Assembly (NCBI RefSeq): GCF_028745735.1
Contig: NZ_JAQZSM010000003.1
Span: 1 to 64,000, forward strand
DNA length: 64,000 bases
Origin: Roseinatronobacter alkalisoli
GTDB taxonomy: Bacteria > Pseudomonadota > Alphaproteobacteria > Rhodobacterales > Rhodobacteraceae
Direction of reading: 5' to 3'
Position numbers and translations under genes: made by a program. Within the stretch, counting starts at the first letter, position 1, and each line of letters opens with the position of its first letter. This document shows, one piece after another, positions 50,717 through 61,771 of this stretch. The notes below the pieces were generated by a model. It did no database searches and was not told the origin of the DNA. It saw only the letters and a list, made by a program, of their open reading frames with translations.

Positions 50717-52639
50717 TTACGCCGAGGGTTCGGGTTCCAGACCGTCACCGCCTTCGTCGTCGCGTTTGCGGCCACGGGTTTTGGGGATTGCCGCAACTGA
50801 CGGGGTGCCGTTGCTGGGGGTGTCAGCATCATCATCGCCGCGGTTCAGCGGCTCACCACGCATGACACGCGCGATTTCCGGCCCGGTCAGGGTTTCATAT
50901 TCCAGCAAGCCCTGCGCAAGGTTTTCCAGATCATTGGCATGTTCGGTCAGGATTTGCTTGGCAGTATCATAGCCTTCCTGCACCAGTTCGCGCACCTTGT
51001 CGTCGATCATTTTCTGGGTCATGCCGGAATGGTTGGACCCACCGCCATAATTGCCAAGATAGCTTTGCTGTTCATTGGCATAATCGACATAGCCCAGTTC
51101 GGGGTCAAAGCCGAATTGCGTGACCATGGCGCGCGCGATCTTGGTGACCTGCTGGATGTCACTTGCCGCACCAGAGGTAACGGCATCCGGGCCGAATATC
51201 AGTTCTTCGGCCACGCGCCCGCCCATCGCCATGGCGATCTTGGACTTGTATTTGCGATAGCTTACCGACAACTGGTCGCGTTCGGGCAGGGACAGCACCA
51301 GACCCAGCGCGCGCCCGCGCGGGATGATCGTCGCCTTATGGATCGGGTCATGTTCCGGCACATGCAGGCCGACCACAGCGTGGCCAGCTTCGTGATAGGC
51401 GGTCAGTTTCTTTTCGTCCTCGGTCATGACCATGGACCGGCGTTCCGCGCCCATCATGACCTTGTCCTTGGCGTTTTCGAAATCTTCCATCGTGACAAAG
51501 CGACGGTTGGAACGTGCGGCCATCAGCGCGGCTTCGTTCACAAGGTTCGCCAGATCAGCGCCCGAGAAGCCGGGCGTGCCGCGTGCGATGATACGCAGAT
51601 CAACATTCGGCCCCAACGGCACCTTGCGCGCATGCACGCCAAGAATACGCTCGCGGCCCTTGATATCGGGATTGGGCACCTGCACCTGGCGGTCGAACCG
51701 GCCCGGGCGCAGCAGGGCAGGGTCCAGCACATCGGGGCGGTTGGTGGCCGCGACGATGATGACGCCTTCATTCGCTTCGAACCCGTCCATTTCAACAAGC
51801 AACTGGTTCAGCGTCTGTTCGCGTTCGTCATTGCCACCGCCGTAACCCACGCCACGCGACCGGCCCACGGCGTCAATCTCGTCAATAAAAACGATGCAGG
51901 GCGCGTTTTTCTTGGCCTGCTCGAACATGTCGCGCACGCGGCTGGCACCGACACCCACGAACATTTCTACGAAATCGGACCCCGAAATGGTGAAGAAGGG
52001 CACGCCCGCTTCGCCTGCAATCGCGCGGGCCAGCAGCGTTTTACCCGTACCGGGAGGACCGACCAGAAGCGCGCCCTTAGGGATTTTCCCGCCCAGACGG
52101 CTGAATTTCTGCGGGTTGCGCAGGAATTCGACGATTTCTTCCAGCTCGTCCTTGGCTTCGTCAATGCCCGCAACATCATCAAAGGTCACGCGGCCATGCT
52201 TTTCCGTCAGCAGTTTCGCCTTGGACTTACCAAAGCCCATTGCGCCGCCGCGCCCGCCACCCTGCATGCGGTTCATGAAATAGATCCAGACACCGATCAG
52301 AAGCAGGAAGGGCAGCCACAGCATCAGCGTGGACAGGAAGCCCGATTGTTGCTGCGGACGCGCCTCCACCGGGATTCCGGCATCCAGCAGGCGTTCGGTC
52401 AGGCCTGCGTCATCTGGTCGCACTGTCGAATATTGCTGACCGTCACTGCCGACAAACACAATGCGTTCGCCATCAATCGTGACACGGCTGACGGCGCCCG
52501 AATCAACCCGCTGCACGAAATCCGAATAATTCACGCTGCGCGCCGATGATGTGCCCTGACCATTGCTGAACATGTTAAAAAGCATGATCATCAGCAAGAA
52601 CAGCACGATCCAGAAAGCAAAATTCCGTGCGTTACCCAC
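50717..52639 (-). CDS. ftsH: ATP-dependent membrane metalloprotease FtsH
   Basis: 640 aa hexameric AAA+ protease of the inner membrane. Two membrane helices ([16 protein letters not shown] near the N-terminus and [17 protein letters not shown] near residue 110) flank a periplasmic domain. GPPGTGKT is Walker [13 protein letters not shown] Walker B, and HEAGHAV the zinc site. The acidic tail is variable. The start is GTG at 52639 with AAAGGAG 6 nt upstream; the longer ATG frame begins 29 codons earlier in the leader. It follows tilS after 211 bases that contain a CCGCACC/GGTGCGG hairpin. Confidence 0.95.
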   Translation of the reverse strand: MGNARNFAFWIVLFLLMIMLFNMFSNGQGTSSARSVNYSDFVQRVDSGAVSRVTIDGERIVFVGSDGQQYSTVRPDDAGLTERLLDAGIPVEARPQQQSGFLSTLMLWLPFLLLIGVWIYFMNRMQGGGRGGAMGFGKSKAKLLTEKHGRVTFDDVAGIDEAKDELEEIVEFLRNPQKFSRLGGKIPKGALLVGPPGTGKTLLARAIAGEAGVPFFTISGSDFVEMFVGVGASRVRDMFEQAKKNAPCIVFIDEIDAVGRSRGVGYGGGNDEREQTLNQLLVEMDGFEANEGVIIVAATNRPDVLDPALLRPGRFDRQVQVPNPDIKGRERILGVHARKVPLGPNVDLRIIARGTPGFSGADLANLVNEAALMAARSNRRFVTMEDFENAKDKVMMGAERRSMVMTEDEKKLTAYHEAGHAVVGLHVPEHDPIHKATIIPRGRALGLVLSLPERDQLSVSYRKYKSKIAMAMGGRVAEELIFGPDAVTSGAASDIQQVTKIARAMVTQFGFDPELGYVDYANEQQSYLGNYGGGSNHSGMTQKMIDDKVRELVQEGYDTAKQILTEHANDLENLAQGLLEYETLTGPEIARVMRGEPLNRGDDDADTPSNGTPSVAAIPKTRGRKRDDEGGDGLEPEPSA

Positions 52640-52850
52640 GCGCGTCTCCTTTGTATTGAAAAGTGTGCGGGTCCAGTCCGGCCCAAAAGCACGCAATGCC
52701 GCCCACAATTCGCGTTTTTGCCGCACCTGGGGTGCGGATTTACCTGTTTTCGCGCCATCTGGCGCGGTCTGGAATTCTGTCGCACCCCGAAGATGCGCTT
52801 ATACCCTTGTTACATAGCTATTAGTCTTGTGCAATCAATCCACGATCTGC

Positions 52851-54122
52851 TCAAATATGCGCATTCAGCCCGTCATGACATGGTTTTGCCTGCCATCCGC
52901 AGGCGGTCATGGCCAGTGGCGCGGCAACAAGCGTGGTGTCGCGCCAGATGGCGGGACTGGCCAGCAGCGACGCATAGGGCAGGCGCCACGCGCTGCGCGG
53001 GCGGCATTGATCTGCGCCCTCTGGCCCCAGTGCGGCAATATGCAGGTTCTGCATATCATCGGGCGGGGCGGTGACAGGCAGCACGCGCCAGCGCCCGTCC
53101 CATGGCGCGCCAAGCGGTGCGCGCAACGTCGCAACGGCGCTGTATTCGCGGGTGATACGCAGCTTGCCCTTGCTGCGTGTCAGGATGCAGCCATGAAGCG
53201 TGGCCCGCGTCTTGCAGGCAAGCGCCGCGTTCAACGCATCCAGACGCGGGCGATAGGGATTACCGGAAATGGTCTGCAAGGCCCGCGCGACAAGCCTTGT
53301 GCGCGTATCGCGGGGCAGGGCCGCCAATGCTTCCGCGTCGAAAATGAAATCGCCATGATCCTGTGTCAGAATGGTCTGCGCCTGTGTATCGGCCAGGAAA
53401 TCAAGGCTTTCGCGGGCGGCCTGCATGCGTTCTGCCGTTGCCGCCAGCCGCGCAGCGTCCAGTCCCAGCACGGCCAGATGCTGCAATGCCTGCCGCGCCT
53501 TGATCCGGTCAAAGCCGGTATCAAGATTGGACGGGTCTTCGGCCCAGTCCTGTTGCAAAGCGCGCAGATAGTCGCGCAATTCCGCCCGGGCCATGGCCAG
53601 CAACGGGCGCAGCCATCTGGTGCCGTGCGACTGGTCCTGCGCAGCAATGCCGGTCAACCCTTCGACCCCGGACCCGCGCGTAAGGCGCATCAGCAATGTT
53701 TCGGCCTGATCATCGCGCGTGTGGCCCAGTGCCACGCCGTCCAGCGCGTTGGCCTGCGCCCATTCTGCCAGCAAATGTTTACGAGCCTGCCGTGCCATGT
53801 CCTGCAGGTTGCCGCGCCGGTCCCAGCCGCGCCATGCAAGCGTCTGATGGGGCAGGCCGAGAGCAGTTGCGCTGCGTGCGACCATCGCAGCCTCGGCGGC
53901 GGAGCCGTCACGCAAGCCGTGATCGACGGTTGCCACAAACAGTTCGCAGCCCTGCGCGGTCGCCCAATCTTGCGCCAGCCGCATCAGGGCCATCGAATCG
54001 CCCCCGCCCGAAACCGCCAGACCCAGACGCCGGAGGGGGGCGTTTTGGTACGCCCGCGCCATTTCGGCGGCGAATGCGTTTTGCAGCCTGTTCCGACCGG
54101 TATCTGCCCGCGTCAGGGGCAT
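52851..54122 (-). CDS. tilS: tRNA(Ile)-lysidine synthetase
   Basis: 423 aa. Converts C34 of the AUA-decoding tRNA-Ile to lysidine. LAVSGGGDSMALM near residue 36 is the PP-loop, VATVDHGLRDGSAAE and GHTRDDQAETLLMRLTRGSGVEGLTGI follow. The C-terminal 150 residues are less conserved and contact the tRNA. Its start overlaps the end of cpoB by 10 bp. The tol-pal-cpoB-tilS-ftsH order is typical of Rhodobacteraceae. Confidence 0.93.
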   Translation of the reverse strand: MPLTRADTGRNRLQNAFAAEMARAYQNAPLRRLGLAVSGGGDSMALMRLAQDWATAQGCELFVATVDHGLRDGSAAEAAMVARSATALGLPHQTLAWRGWDRRGNLQDMARQARKHLLAEWAQANALDGVALGHTRDDQAETLLMRLTRGSGVEGLTGIAAQDQSHGTRWLRPLLAMARAELRDYLRALQQDWAEDPSNLDTGFDRIKARQALQHLAVLGLDAARLAATAERMQAARESLDFLADTQAQTILTQDHGDFIFDAEALAALPRDTRTRLVARALQTISGNPYRPRLDALNAALACKTRATLHGCILTRSKGKLRITREYSAVATLRAPLGAPWDGRWRVLPVTAPPDDMQNLHIAALGPEGADQCRPRSAWRLPYASLLASPAIWRDTTLVAAPLAMTACGWQAKPCHDGLNAHI

Positions 54123-54967
54123 GCGTTCCGGCCATGGGCCTCGCGGGCATCAACGGCCTGTGCGGCATCCGGGAAACGGGTAAACAGTTCCTCGAACATC
54201 ACGCAGGATTCGGCCATTTGTCCCAGCCGCGCCAGACTGTTGCCCAGTTCCAGAAGTGCGGGCGGGGCGTCCGGCCCTTCGGGATTGGCCAGATACAGGT
54301 TCAGCCATGTGCGCGCCGCATCGGATTCCGCGCCGCTGTCGCGCTGCGCTTGTGCCAGCAGCGCACTTGCCTGCGCGCCAAGCGGACTGCCGGGATAGGT
54401 TTCCAGAAAGACCGACAGCGCGGATTTGGCTGCATCGGTATCGCCTTCGTCGATCAGTGCTTGCGCGGCATCAAAGGCCGCGCGTTCGCCTGCGGCAAGC
54501 TGCGGCGCGGCTTCGGGATCGCTGACCCCATTGCCCGTAGCGGCGGCGGCACCGGTTCCACCGCCAAGCGGGCGCGTGGGCGGCAGGGCGGATGTATCCC
54601 CGCCTTCCAGTTCGGTCAGGCGGAATTCCATATCCCCGATCCGGTTGGATGCATCATCCACGACCTGACGTATGCGGTGTTCCAATGCCTCGGCCCGCGC
54701 GGTCAGACTGGCCAGTTCCTGACGGGTGCGTTCGATCTGGTCAATCACGCTGCCGTCGAACCCCTGCAGGTTTTCCGGACTGCCCGCACCAGAGGACAAT
54801 TCCGCCGCCAACCCCGCCACAAGCGCACTCAGGGCGCTGATTTCGCTGCGCAACTGGGCAACGCTGTCGCCCTGTTGCGCCGCAGGGGGCGTTTGCTGCG
54901 CGAATGCCGGGGCCGAAACCGGCCCCAGCATCAGAATGGCGATGGTCGTGATCCGCAGCATGCGCAT
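54113..54967 (-). CDS. cpoB: Tol-Pal cell division coordinator CpoB (YbgF)
   Basis: 284 aa periplasmic protein. A signal peptide (ITTIAILMLGPVSAPAFA) precedes a coiled coil (residues 38-125, SVAQLRSEISALSALVAG to RIGDMEFRLTELEGG), a Gly/Ala linker, and three TPR repeats (AAFDAAQALIDEGDTDAAKSALSVFLETYPGS and so on). CpoB links Tol-Pal constriction with peptidoglycan synthesis. It follows pal by 4 bp. Confidence 0.92.
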   Translation of the reverse strand: MRMLRITTIAILMLGPVSAPAFAQQTPPAAQQGDSVAQLRSEISALSALVAGLAAELSSGAGSPENLQGFDGSVIDQIERTRQELASLTARAEALEHRIRQVVDDASNRIGDMEFRLTELEGGDTSALPPTRPLGGGTGAAAATGNGVSDPEAAPQLAAGERAAFDAAQALIDEGDTDAAKSALSVFLETYPGSPLGAQASALLAQAQRDSGAESDAARTWLNLYLANPEGPDAPPALLELGNSLARLGQMAESCVMFEELFTRFPDAAQAVDAREAHGRNACP

Positions 54968-54971
54968 GATG

Positions 54972-55511
54972 TTACCCCGTCAGACCGCCGGAAATGACCG
55001 TGACCGAACGGCGGTTGATGTCCCAGCAGCGTTGTGCAGCGCAGGCTTCAACAGGGCGTTCCTTGCCATAGCTGACGGTGCGCATACGCCCGGCGCTGAC
55101 CCCCTGGCTGACCAGATATTGCAGCACGGCATTCGCGCGGCGTTCACCAAGTGCCACGTTATATTCGCGGGTGCCGCGTTCATCCGCATGACCTTCGACA
55201 ATGATGGCGTATTGCGGGTTGGAATTCAGCCAGCGCGCCTGAGCGTTCAGCGTTTCGCGCCCTTCCGTGGTCAGGCTGGAGCTGTCGACAGTAAAGAACA
55301 CGCGATCCCCGATGCGCTGGTTGAAATGCGCGATCGAGCGGGGGTCATTGGGGTCTCCCAACTCGCCTGTGCTGATGCCGGTGCCGTAGCCGCTGTCATT
55401 GCCGAAGCCATCGGCCCCGCCACCGCCGAACGTGCCGCCCGCGCGGGGGTTGTTACAGGCTGCCAGCGCCAGTGCGCCCAGCAGAAGCAGTGATTTCGTT
55501 GTCAGGTTCAT
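54972..55511 (-). CDS. pal: Peptidoglycan-associated lipoprotein
   Basis: 179 aa outer-membrane lipoprotein. LALAAC is the lipobox. A Gly/Asp-rich linker leads to an OmpA-like domain: VFFTVDSSSLTTEGRETLNAQARWL, then GHADERGTREYNVALGERRANAV, which binds diaminopimelate in peptidoglycan. Pal is the outer-membrane anchor of the Tol-Pal machine. Confidence 0.97.
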   Translation of the reverse strand: MNLTTKSLLLLGALALAACNNPRAGGTFGGGGADGFGNDSGYGTGISTGELGDPNDPRSIAHFNQRIGDRVFFTVDSSSLTTEGRETLNAQARWLNSNPQYAIIVEGHADERGTREYNVALGERRANAVLQYLVSQGVSAGRMRTVSYGKERPVEACAAQRCWDINRRSVTVISGGLTG

Positions 55512-55569
55512 GATCTATTCCTTGGTCTTGAGTGTTGTATGTGCTGGTTGTGTGGTTCAGGGGGCGCGA

Positions 55570-56895
55570 TTATGGTCGCAATGGTCCCCATGCCGGGTCA
55601 GAGGCAGGGCCTTGTGTCGGCACGCGGCGCAAGTTGCGCCCCGTAATATCGACCGAGTAAATTGCCGGGTCGCCGCCCTGCGCTTCGCGGGTAAACATGA
55701 CTACGCGACCATTGGGCGCCCATGTCGGCCCTTCGTCAAGATACGACGCCGTGAGCAGCCGTTCTTCCGACCCGTCCGTGCGCATGACCCCGATATGGAA
55801 ACGCCCGGCATTCGATTTGGTGAAGGCAATCAGATCACCGCGCGGCGACCATACCGGTGTCGAATACCGCCCCTGACCGAAACTGATACGCCGGGCCTCG
55901 CCGCCGCTGGCGGGCATGACATAGATCTGGCTGGTGCCGGAACGGTCGGATTCAAACGCGATAAACCGCCCGTCCGGTGAAAAGCTGGGGGCAGTTGCGA
56001 TGGATGGCGAATTGGTCAGTTGCGTTTGCTGACCACTGCGCAGGTCGATGCGGTACAGGTCGGTATTGCCGCCGCGCGCCAGCGAATAAACCAGCGATTG
56101 CCCGTCAGGCGCAAAACGCGGCGAGAAGGTCATTGCGCCCTGCTGATCCCCGAGCATCTGGCGCTGCCCGCCGGGCAGGGTCAGCAATGCAATGCGCGGG
56201 CTGCCGGAATCATAGCTGGTATACACTACCCGGTCGCCAGTAGGTGACATGCGTGGCGCGATGGCAAGCGTGCGCCCGTCGGTCAGGTATTGCACATTCT
56301 CGCCATCCTGATCCATGACAGCCAGACGTTTGCTGCGGTTGTCACGTGACCCGGATTCCGCAATGAACACAACGCGGCTGTCGAAATAGCCATCTTCGCC
56401 CGTAATCCGGTTATAGACCGCATCCGACACTTTATGTGCCATGCGCCGCCAGTCGTTTTCCGTGCCTGCAAATTGCAGCCCCTGGCCCAGTTGCTGGCCC
56501 GACACCACGTCATAGACGCGGAATTTCACATTCATCCGGTTGCCGGACACCGACACGGCCCCGGTAATCAGCGCCTGAACATTGACCGCGCGCCAATCAG
56601 CAAAGCCGATGCCAGCATCAAAGCTGGTGATCCGCGCGATATGGGCCTGCGGCGGGACTTCGCGGAACAATCCGGTACCGGTCAGGTTTGCGACCACCAC
56701 ACGCGCCAGCGCATCCGTGTAGCGTGCGCCGGCGCTGTCTTCGGCAACAAAGGCGGGCACGGCAATCGGCATCGGGTCTATGACCCCTTCGGTGATCTGA
56801 AGCCGCAGGGGCTGCGCCTGTGCAGTTATGGGGGTCATACCCACCGATGCCAAAGCAAGGGCAAGCGCTGGCAGAATCTGGAAAATCCGTTTCAT
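55570..56895 (-). CDS. tolB: Tol-Pal system protein TolB
   Basis: 441 aa periplasmic protein. A signal peptide ([19 protein letters not shown], ending ITAQA-Q) is followed by the N-terminal domain ([18 protein letters not shown]) and a six-bladed WD40-like propeller with repeats such as [17 protein letters not shown] and [13 protein letters not shown]. It binds Pal and TolA. The ATG overlaps the tolA stop by 4 bp. Confidence 0.97.
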   Translation of the reverse strand: MKRIFQILPALALALASVGMTPITAQAQPLRLQITEGVIDPMPIAVPAFVAEDSAGARYTDALARVVVANLTGTGLFREVPPQAHIARITSFDAGIGFADWRAVNVQALITGAVSVSGNRMNVKFRVYDVVSGQQLGQGLQFAGTENDWRRMAHKVSDAVYNRITGEDGYFDSRVVFIAESGSRDNRSKRLAVMDQDGENVQYLTDGRTLAIAPRMSPTGDRVVYTSYDSGSPRIALLTLPGGQRQMLGDQQGAMTFSPRFAPDGQSLVYSLARGGNTDLYRIDLRSGQQTQLTNSPSIATAPSFSPDGRFIAFESDRSGTSQIYVMPASGGEARRISFGQGRYSTPVWSPRGDLIAFTKSNAGRFHIGVMRTDGSEERLLTASYLDEGPTWAPNGRVVMFTREAQGGDPAIYSVDITGRNLRRVPTQGPASDPAWGPLRP

Positions 56896-58118
56896 CTGAG
56901 TCTCATGCCTTCAGGGTTGAATGTTATCTCTATATCACGCCAAGCATCATATTGCGCGGGGGGAAGGCCATAGCCGTCCCCTGCACAGCGGATGATTGCG
57001 CGTCGCGCCACTTCGAATGCCTGATTCACCGCCGCTTCGGACCCGCCGGATGAACCGACGACGCGAATCGTACCTTGTTCGGGCATGGCCGAAGGCGTCA
57101 TCGAAAACCCGACTGTGACAGTGACCTGCAGCGCCTCTGTCGACAGTGACACGATGTTCCAGCATTGCTGGATCGCCAGCCGCAGCGCATCTGCCTGGCT
57201 GGCTGACAACCCTGCGCTGACAGGTGCGGGCGTACTTTCTGCCAGCGCCGCGGCCAGCGCATCATTGATGGCATCCGCGGGCGGTGCTGCGGGTTCAGGT
57301 TCGGGGTCTGGTTGCGGTGCGGGGGCAGGCGTGGGTGTCGGCTGCGGTGTTGGCGTTGGTGTGGGGGCGGGTGCCGCAGCGGTTTGCGCGGGTTCCGGGG
57401 CGGGCGCAGGGCGGTCCGGCCGGGGGCGCGGACGCTGGCTGATATTGGGGGCCGCCGCCGCGCGTTCGGTTGAACTGTCGTCCGTTTCGGTTGCTTCGGT
57501 CACGATTTCGGTCGTGGCTTCGGGCGGGGCGGTTTCGGGCTGCTCCTGTTCGGGCACAGGCTGTTCCTCACCCGGGTCAGGGGTTGTTGCCGGTTGCGCG
57601 GCGATGTCGGTCTGCGCGTCTTCGGGCGGGGTTTCACTGGGGACCGGGGCCACGCGGTCAACAGGGCGCGGGCGGGGGCGCTGGCTGGCCCCCGGTGTGG
57701 TTTGCGGTGAAAAGATCACCCCTGTTGACGGTGCCGCCGGTTCCGGCTGCGGTGCAGGTTCGGGGGCGGGCTGTGGCGTTGGTTCCGGCGCGGGGGCAGG
57801 TTCGGGTTCCGGCACCGGGGGTGGTGTCGGTGCAATCGGTTCCGGCGCAGTGATTTCCGGCTGCGGTGCGGGTTCCGGCTGCGGCTGGGGCGCTGGTACC
57901 GGCTGCGGTGCAGGCGGTGGCGCGCTTGCAGGCGCGGAAAGGGCGGCGAATTCCTCGGATGATATCAGCGCGACATCGGTCACAGGAATGCTGGCCGCAT
58001 TGTCAGGGGCCTGAAACAGGTCAAACAGCATGACCCAGGCGATCAGCGCAATATGCGCCACGCCCGAGACTTTCTGCCCCGTATCCAGACGTGATATGAT
58101 GTCTACAGCGACTGCCAT
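56892..58118 (-). CDS. tolA: TolA-like protein with a Pro/Glu/Ala-rich stalk
   Basis: About 408 aa. One N-terminal membrane helix ([19 protein letters not shown]) anchors it. Residues 60-290 are a very low-complexity stalk of P, A, E, Q and T, with SQRPRPRP occurring twice. The C-terminal 115 residues ([16 protein letters not shown] to the end) form the TolA III/TonB-like domain with two cysteines. The stalk replaces the long helix of enterobacterial TolA. The start is placed at the ATG 58118; a GTG at 58139 is an alternative. Position between tolR and tolB secures the call. Confidence 0.88.
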   Translation of the reverse strand: MAVAVDIISRLDTGQKVSGVAHIALIAWVMLFDLFQAPDNAASIPVTDVALISSEEFAALSAPASAPPPAPQPVPAPQPQPEPAPQPEITAPEPIAPTPPPVPEPEPAPAPEPTPQPAPEPAPQPEPAAPSTGVIFSPQTTPGASQRPRPRPVDRVAPVPSETPPEDAQTDIAAQPATTPDPGEEQPVPEQEQPETAPPEATTEIVTEATETDDSSTERAAAAPNISQRPRPRPDRPAPAPEPAQTAAAPAPTPTPTPQPTPTPAPAPQPDPEPEPAAPPADAINDALAAALAESTPAPVSAGLSASQADALRLAIQQCWNIVSLSTEALQVTVTVGFSMTPSAMPEQGTIRVVGSSGGSEAAVNQAFEVARRAIIRCAGDGYGLPPAQYDAWRDIEITFNPEGMRLR

Positions 58119-58140
58119 GTGCCAGACCGGCTCTCTCACA

Positions 58141-58611
58141 TCAGTTCAGCTGCCCGTCGAAGCGCGGGCCGCCTTGTTCGGTCACCAGACCGATATTGTT
58201 GAATCCCCCCGAATTCAGCGCGCCCATCACCTGAACAACCCGTTCATAAGGAATGGCCCCGTCCGCACGCAGATACACACGGTTGTCGCGCCGTTCGGCT
58301 GCGATGGCGCGCAATTGCGGGATCAGGTCGTTCAGGCTGACTTCGGATGACATGATCATGACTGTCCCGTCGGTGCTGAGGGTGACCGAAAGCGGTTCTT
58401 CCTGCTCAGCGGGCAAGGCCCCGGCGGATGTACGCGGCAGTTCCACCGGCACACCGACGGTCAGCATGGGGGCGGCCACCATGAAGATGATCAGCAATAC
58501 CAGCATCACATCAACAAAGGGCGTGACGTTGATTTCGGACATGCGCGCAGCCCCGCCACGGCGCCTGCGCCGCCCGGTTCCGCCACCCTTCTTCAGGAAT
58601 TGCGCACCCAT
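58141..58611 (-). CDS. tolR: Tol-Pal system protein TolR
   Basis: 156 aa. A basic N-terminus (KKGGGTGRRRRRGG) precedes one membrane helix with the proton-channel aspartate in NVTPFVDVMLVLLIIFMV. The periplasmic domain has VYLRADGAIPYERVVQVM. Together with TolQ it forms the proton-driven motor. 3 bp after tolQ. Confidence 0.95.
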   Translation of the reverse strand: MGAQFLKKGGGTGRRRRRGGAARMSEINVTPFVDVMLVLLIIFMVAAPMLTVGVPVELPRTSAGALPAEQEEPLSVTLSTDGTVMIMSSEVSLNDLIPQLRAIAAERRDNRVYLRADGAIPYERVVQVMGALNSGGFNNIGLVTEQGGPRFDGQLN

Positions 58612-58614
58612 GGA

Positions 58615-59313
58615 TCAGGTCGCGTCCAACTGGCGCGACAGGATGGTGTTGAATTCATCCGCAAACGCTTCGTAGCCGGAAATGATCTCGTCGGAATCAT
58701 CGGTCAGCTTGTTGTAGAAAATCGTGGCAGGAATAGCGGCCAGCAGGCCCAGTCCCGTGGCCAGCAGCGCCTCGGCAATGCCGGGGGCGACAACGGCCAG
58801 ATTGGTGGATTGCGCCAGTGCGATTTCCTCAAACGCGTGTTTGATCCCCCAGACCGTCCCGAACAGCCCGATAAAGGGCGATGCCGACCCGACAGAGGCC
58901 AGAAAGGTCAGGCCTTGCGTCAGATCGCGGGATTCCTTGCCGATGGCCACATCCATGGACCGGTCGATCCGTGCCACCGCGCCCGGAATAAGATTTCCGT
59001 CCGCGCGGTGCGACCGGCGCCATTCGGTCATGCCCGCAGCAAAAACCCGCTGCGGCGATGTTGCGGGCGCCGGGCCGATCTGGTCATAAAGCTCGTCCAG
59101 CGGCTCACCTGACCAGAAGGCGGATTCGAAATGTTCGGCTTCCGCGCGGGCACGCCGGTAGCGGATATGCTTCTGCACGATGATACCCCATGACCAGAAA
59201 GAGGCGAGGATCAGGCTGATCATCACCAATTGCACGGTCAATGTGGCGCGCGCGAATAACGCAACCAGAGAGAAGTCGATCTCCTGCGTCATGCTCAGAG
59301 TTTGTGGGTCCAT
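58615..59313 (-). CDS. tolQ: Tol-Pal system protein TolQ
   Basis: 232 aa with three membrane helices (residues 16-45, about 130-155, about 170-195). FLASVGSASPFIGLFGTVWGI is the ExbB/TolQ signature, and GIAEALLATGLGLLAAIPATIFYN contains the channel-lining Thr/Ala positions. First of the tolQRAB-pal-cpoB genes; ybgC lies 103 bp upstream. Confidence 0.96.
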   Translation of the reverse strand: MDPQTLSMTQEIDFSLVALFARATLTVQLVMISLILASFWSWGIIVQKHIRYRRARAEAEHFESAFWSGEPLDELYDQIGPAPATSPQRVFAAGMTEWRRSHRADGNLIPGAVARIDRSMDVAIGKESRDLTQGLTFLASVGSASPFIGLFGTVWGIKHAFEEIALAQSTNLAVVAPGIAEALLATGLGLLAAIPATIFYNKLTDDSDEIISGYEAFADEFNTILSRQLDAT

Positions 59314-59416
59314 GGTCTGCTCACTCGAAATGTGCCGCTTCTCGGGCGGCTTGCTTTGACGCAGAGCATACAGGAATAAAAGCGCCTTACCAACACAAGC
59401 GCGTTATACCTTGGGT

Positions 59417-59821
59417 TTAAATTGTAATATTTTCGTTCAAACCGGCAATCAAACCCGCTGGTAGCGGTTGCGGGCGACCGGACCCGGCCAGACAGACCAG
59501 CGTGACCCGCGCTTCAAACAGCAGTTTGCCGCCCCGCAACACGCATTGGCGCAATTCCAGCCGCGCGCCGGTATGCGACTGGTATTCTGTGGTGACATCC
59601 AGCAGGTCATCGAAACGGGCAGGGGCGCGGTAATCGGCCACCACCCGGCGCACGGCGAAAACGCCGCCGCCTTCGGCCTTCAGTTTCGCCTGATCAATGC
59701 CCAGATCGCGCACCCATTCCGACCGGCCGCGTTCGATGAATTTCAGGTAATTCGCGTAATAGACAATGCCCGCAAGGTCAGTGTCTTCATAATAGACGCG
59801 AATCGTAATCCTGTGCGGCAT
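59417..59821 (-). CDS. ybgC: Acyl-CoA thioesterase YbgC
   Basis: 134 aa hotdog-fold thioesterase. RVYYEDTDLAGIVYYANYLKFIERGRSEW contains the catalytic Asp (D15) region. It acts on short-chain or malonyl-type acyl-CoA and is conserved at the head of tol operons. The 103-base gap to tolQ probably holds a secondary promoter. Confidence 0.95.
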   Translation of the reverse strand: MPHRITIRVYYEDTDLAGIVYYANYLKFIERGRSEWVRDLGIDQAKLKAEGGGVFAVRRVVADYRAPARFDDLLDVTTEYQSHTGARLELRQCVLRGGKLLFEARVTLVCLAGSGRPQPLPAGLIAGLNENITI

Positions 59822-59848
59822 GGGACAGTCCCTTTCTGGCCTGCGGGG

Positions 59849-60517
59849 TTAACCCGCTGTCCAGTCGCGCGGTGCGCGCAGGAACCCTTCAACCGCGTCC
59901 AGTGTTTCGGTGTCGAAATCCCCGCCGCGGCGCGCTTCTGCCAGGACATCCCACCATGTACACAGGTAATGCAGCTTCACACCATGTTCCGCAAGGCGGG
60001 GTTCGGTTTCGGGGAAAATGCCGTAATAGAAGATCACCGCCGTATGCGCGCAATCCGCGCCGGTGTCGCGGATGGCATCCACGAAACTTAGTTTCGATCC
60101 GCCATCGGTGGTCAGGTCTTCGACCAGCAGCACGCGCTGCCCCTCGGTCATGGCGCCTTCAATGCGGGCATTGCGCCCGTAACCTTTGGGCTTCTTGCGC
60201 ACATAGGTCATGGGCAGGGCCATGCGTTCGGCCACCAGCGCGGCAAAGGGAATGCCCGCAGTTTCGCCGCCCGCGATATTGTCAAACGCTTCGAACCCTG
60301 CATCCTCCATGACGCGGCAGGTCAGGAAATCCATCAGCGCGCTACGGATGCGCGGAAAGCTGATCAGCTTGCGGCAGTCAATATAGGTGGGGGCCTGCAA
60401 CCCGCTGGCAAAGGTGAAGGGTTCGCGCGCGTTGAAATGCACGGCCTTGATGTCCAGCAACATGCGTGCAGTCAGTCGGGCAACGGTCTGGCGGTCGGGA
60501 AAACTGGTCGGGATCAT
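59849..60517 (-). CDS. pyrE: Orotate phosphoribosyltransferase
   Basis: 222 aa. Makes OMP from orotate and [25 protein letters not shown] near residue 128 is the PRPP-binding motif; [20 protein letters not shown] near residue 35 and [14 protein letters not shown] near 108 are substrate loops. It follows pyrC by 12 bp, so two pyrimidine steps are coupled. Confidence 0.96.
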   Translation of the reverse strand: MIPTSFPDRQTVARLTARMLLDIKAVHFNAREPFTFASGLQAPTYIDCRKLISFPRIRSALMDFLTCRVMEDAGFEAFDNIAGGETAGIPFAALVAERMALPMTYVRKKPKGYGRNARIEGAMTEGQRVLLVEDLTTDGGSKLSFVDAIRDTGADCAHTAVIFYYGIFPETEPRLAEHGVKLHYLCTWWDVLAEARRGGDFDTETLDAVEGFLRAPRDWTAG

Positions 60518-60529
60518 GATGGGCGTGCC

Positions 60530-61567
60530 TTATTCTGCGACCCGCCAGAACAGCGGGAAACCGGGGTCAAAGACCGTGACCGGCCCGGCGCCGGTTTCGA
60601 TCCTGGTGGGATAGGTGACAGGGGTGTCGCTGCGTTCCAGTGTCAGCGTGCCGTCATTCACCGGCAGGCCATAAAACGCCGGACCATTGCGCGACACAAA
60701 ACCTTCCAGCTTATCCAACGCGCCTGCATCTTCGAATATATGGGCCAGAATGGACATGGTATTCGTGGCCGTGAAACAGCCCGCGCAGCCACAGGCGGAT
60801 TCCTTGGCGTCATCCGTATGGGGGGCGCTGTCGGTGCCAAGGAAGAACCGCGCATCGCCTGATGTTGCGGCCCCCACAAGTGCCAGACGGTGGCTTTCGC
60901 GTTTGGCCACCGGCAGGCAATAGTAATGCGGCTTGATTCCGCCCACCAGAATATGATTGCGGTTGATCACCAGATGATGGGTTGTGATCGTCGCGCCCAG
61001 TCCTTCAGGCTGGCTTTGGACATAAGCCACGGCATCGGCGGTGGTGATATGTTCCATGACCACGCGCAGGTCAGGGTTCGCGCGGCGGATCGGGTCCAGA
61101 ACACGGTCAATGAACACGGCTTCGCGGTCGAAAATGTCAATCGCGGGGTCTGTCACCTCGCCATGGGTCAGCAGTGGAATTCCGGCCTGCGCCATCGCGT
61201 CCAGCACCGGGCGCACGCGGTCAAAATTCTGCACGCCGGATGCGGAATTCGTCGTGGCCCCGGCGGGATACAGTTTCACCGCTGTGATGATGCCTGCTGC
61301 ATGCGCGGCGAGCACATCGGCCGGATCGGTTTCTTCCGTCAGATAAAGGGTCATCAACGGGGTGAAGCCATGGCCTGTGACATCCGCAATACGGGTCCGG
61401 TAGGCGCGCGCCTGCGCGCCGGTGACCACAGGCGGCACCAGATTGGGCATGATGATGGCGCGCGCAAAATGGCGTGCGGTTTCGGGGGCCACGGCCTGCA
61501 ACATCGCGCCATCGCGCAAATGCAGATGCCAGTCATCAGGGCGGGGTATGGTCAGGGTCTGCTGCAT
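60530..61567 (-). CDS. pyrC: Dihydroorotase (class II)
   Basis: 345 aa zinc amidohydrolase closing carbamoyl aspartate to dihydroorotate. [10 protein letters not shown] has the first two histidine ligands; [11 protein letters not shown] contains the carbamylated lysine; LLTHGEV and VMEHITT hold further ligands; GTDSAPH has the catalytic Asp. Length matches the homodimeric type II enzyme. Confidence 0.96.
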   Translation of the reverse strand: MQQTLTIPRPDDWHLHLRDGAMLQAVAPETARHFARAIIMPNLVPPVVTGAQARAYRTRIADVTGHGFTPLMTLYLTEETDPADVLAAHAAGIITAVKLYPAGATTNSASGVQNFDRVRPVLDAMAQAGIPLLTHGEVTDPAIDIFDREAVFIDRVLDPIRRANPDLRVVMEHITTADAVAYVQSQPEGLGATITTHHLVINRNHILVGGIKPHYYCLPVAKRESHRLALVGAATSGDARFFLGTDSAPHTDDAKESACGCAGCFTATNTMSILAHIFEDAGALDKLEGFVSRNGPAFYGLPVNDGTLTLERSDTPVTYPTRIETGAGPVTVFDPGFPLFWRVAE

Positions 61568-61771
61568 GGGTGTTCCCTAGCCAAAACCCGCCCGCAATTC
61601 CAGCCCGAATACGCGGGAAATGCCGGGATTCTTATGCGTGGTCGGCACCAGCCCCGCGCGGCGTCCGGCAGCGGAAACGCCCCGTGCGGCGCAGTCACTT
61701 GACTGACACGCGCGATCAGGCGACTTTAATCCTTGCGCGGCAGGCCATCCGGGGAATGTCGGCAGGGCATC

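Noticed and set aside
57085-58014. Open frame of 309 codons on the plus strand opposite tolA
   Set aside because: A Gly/Ser/Ala product arising from the low-complexity stalk read backwards; tolA is fixed by its operon.
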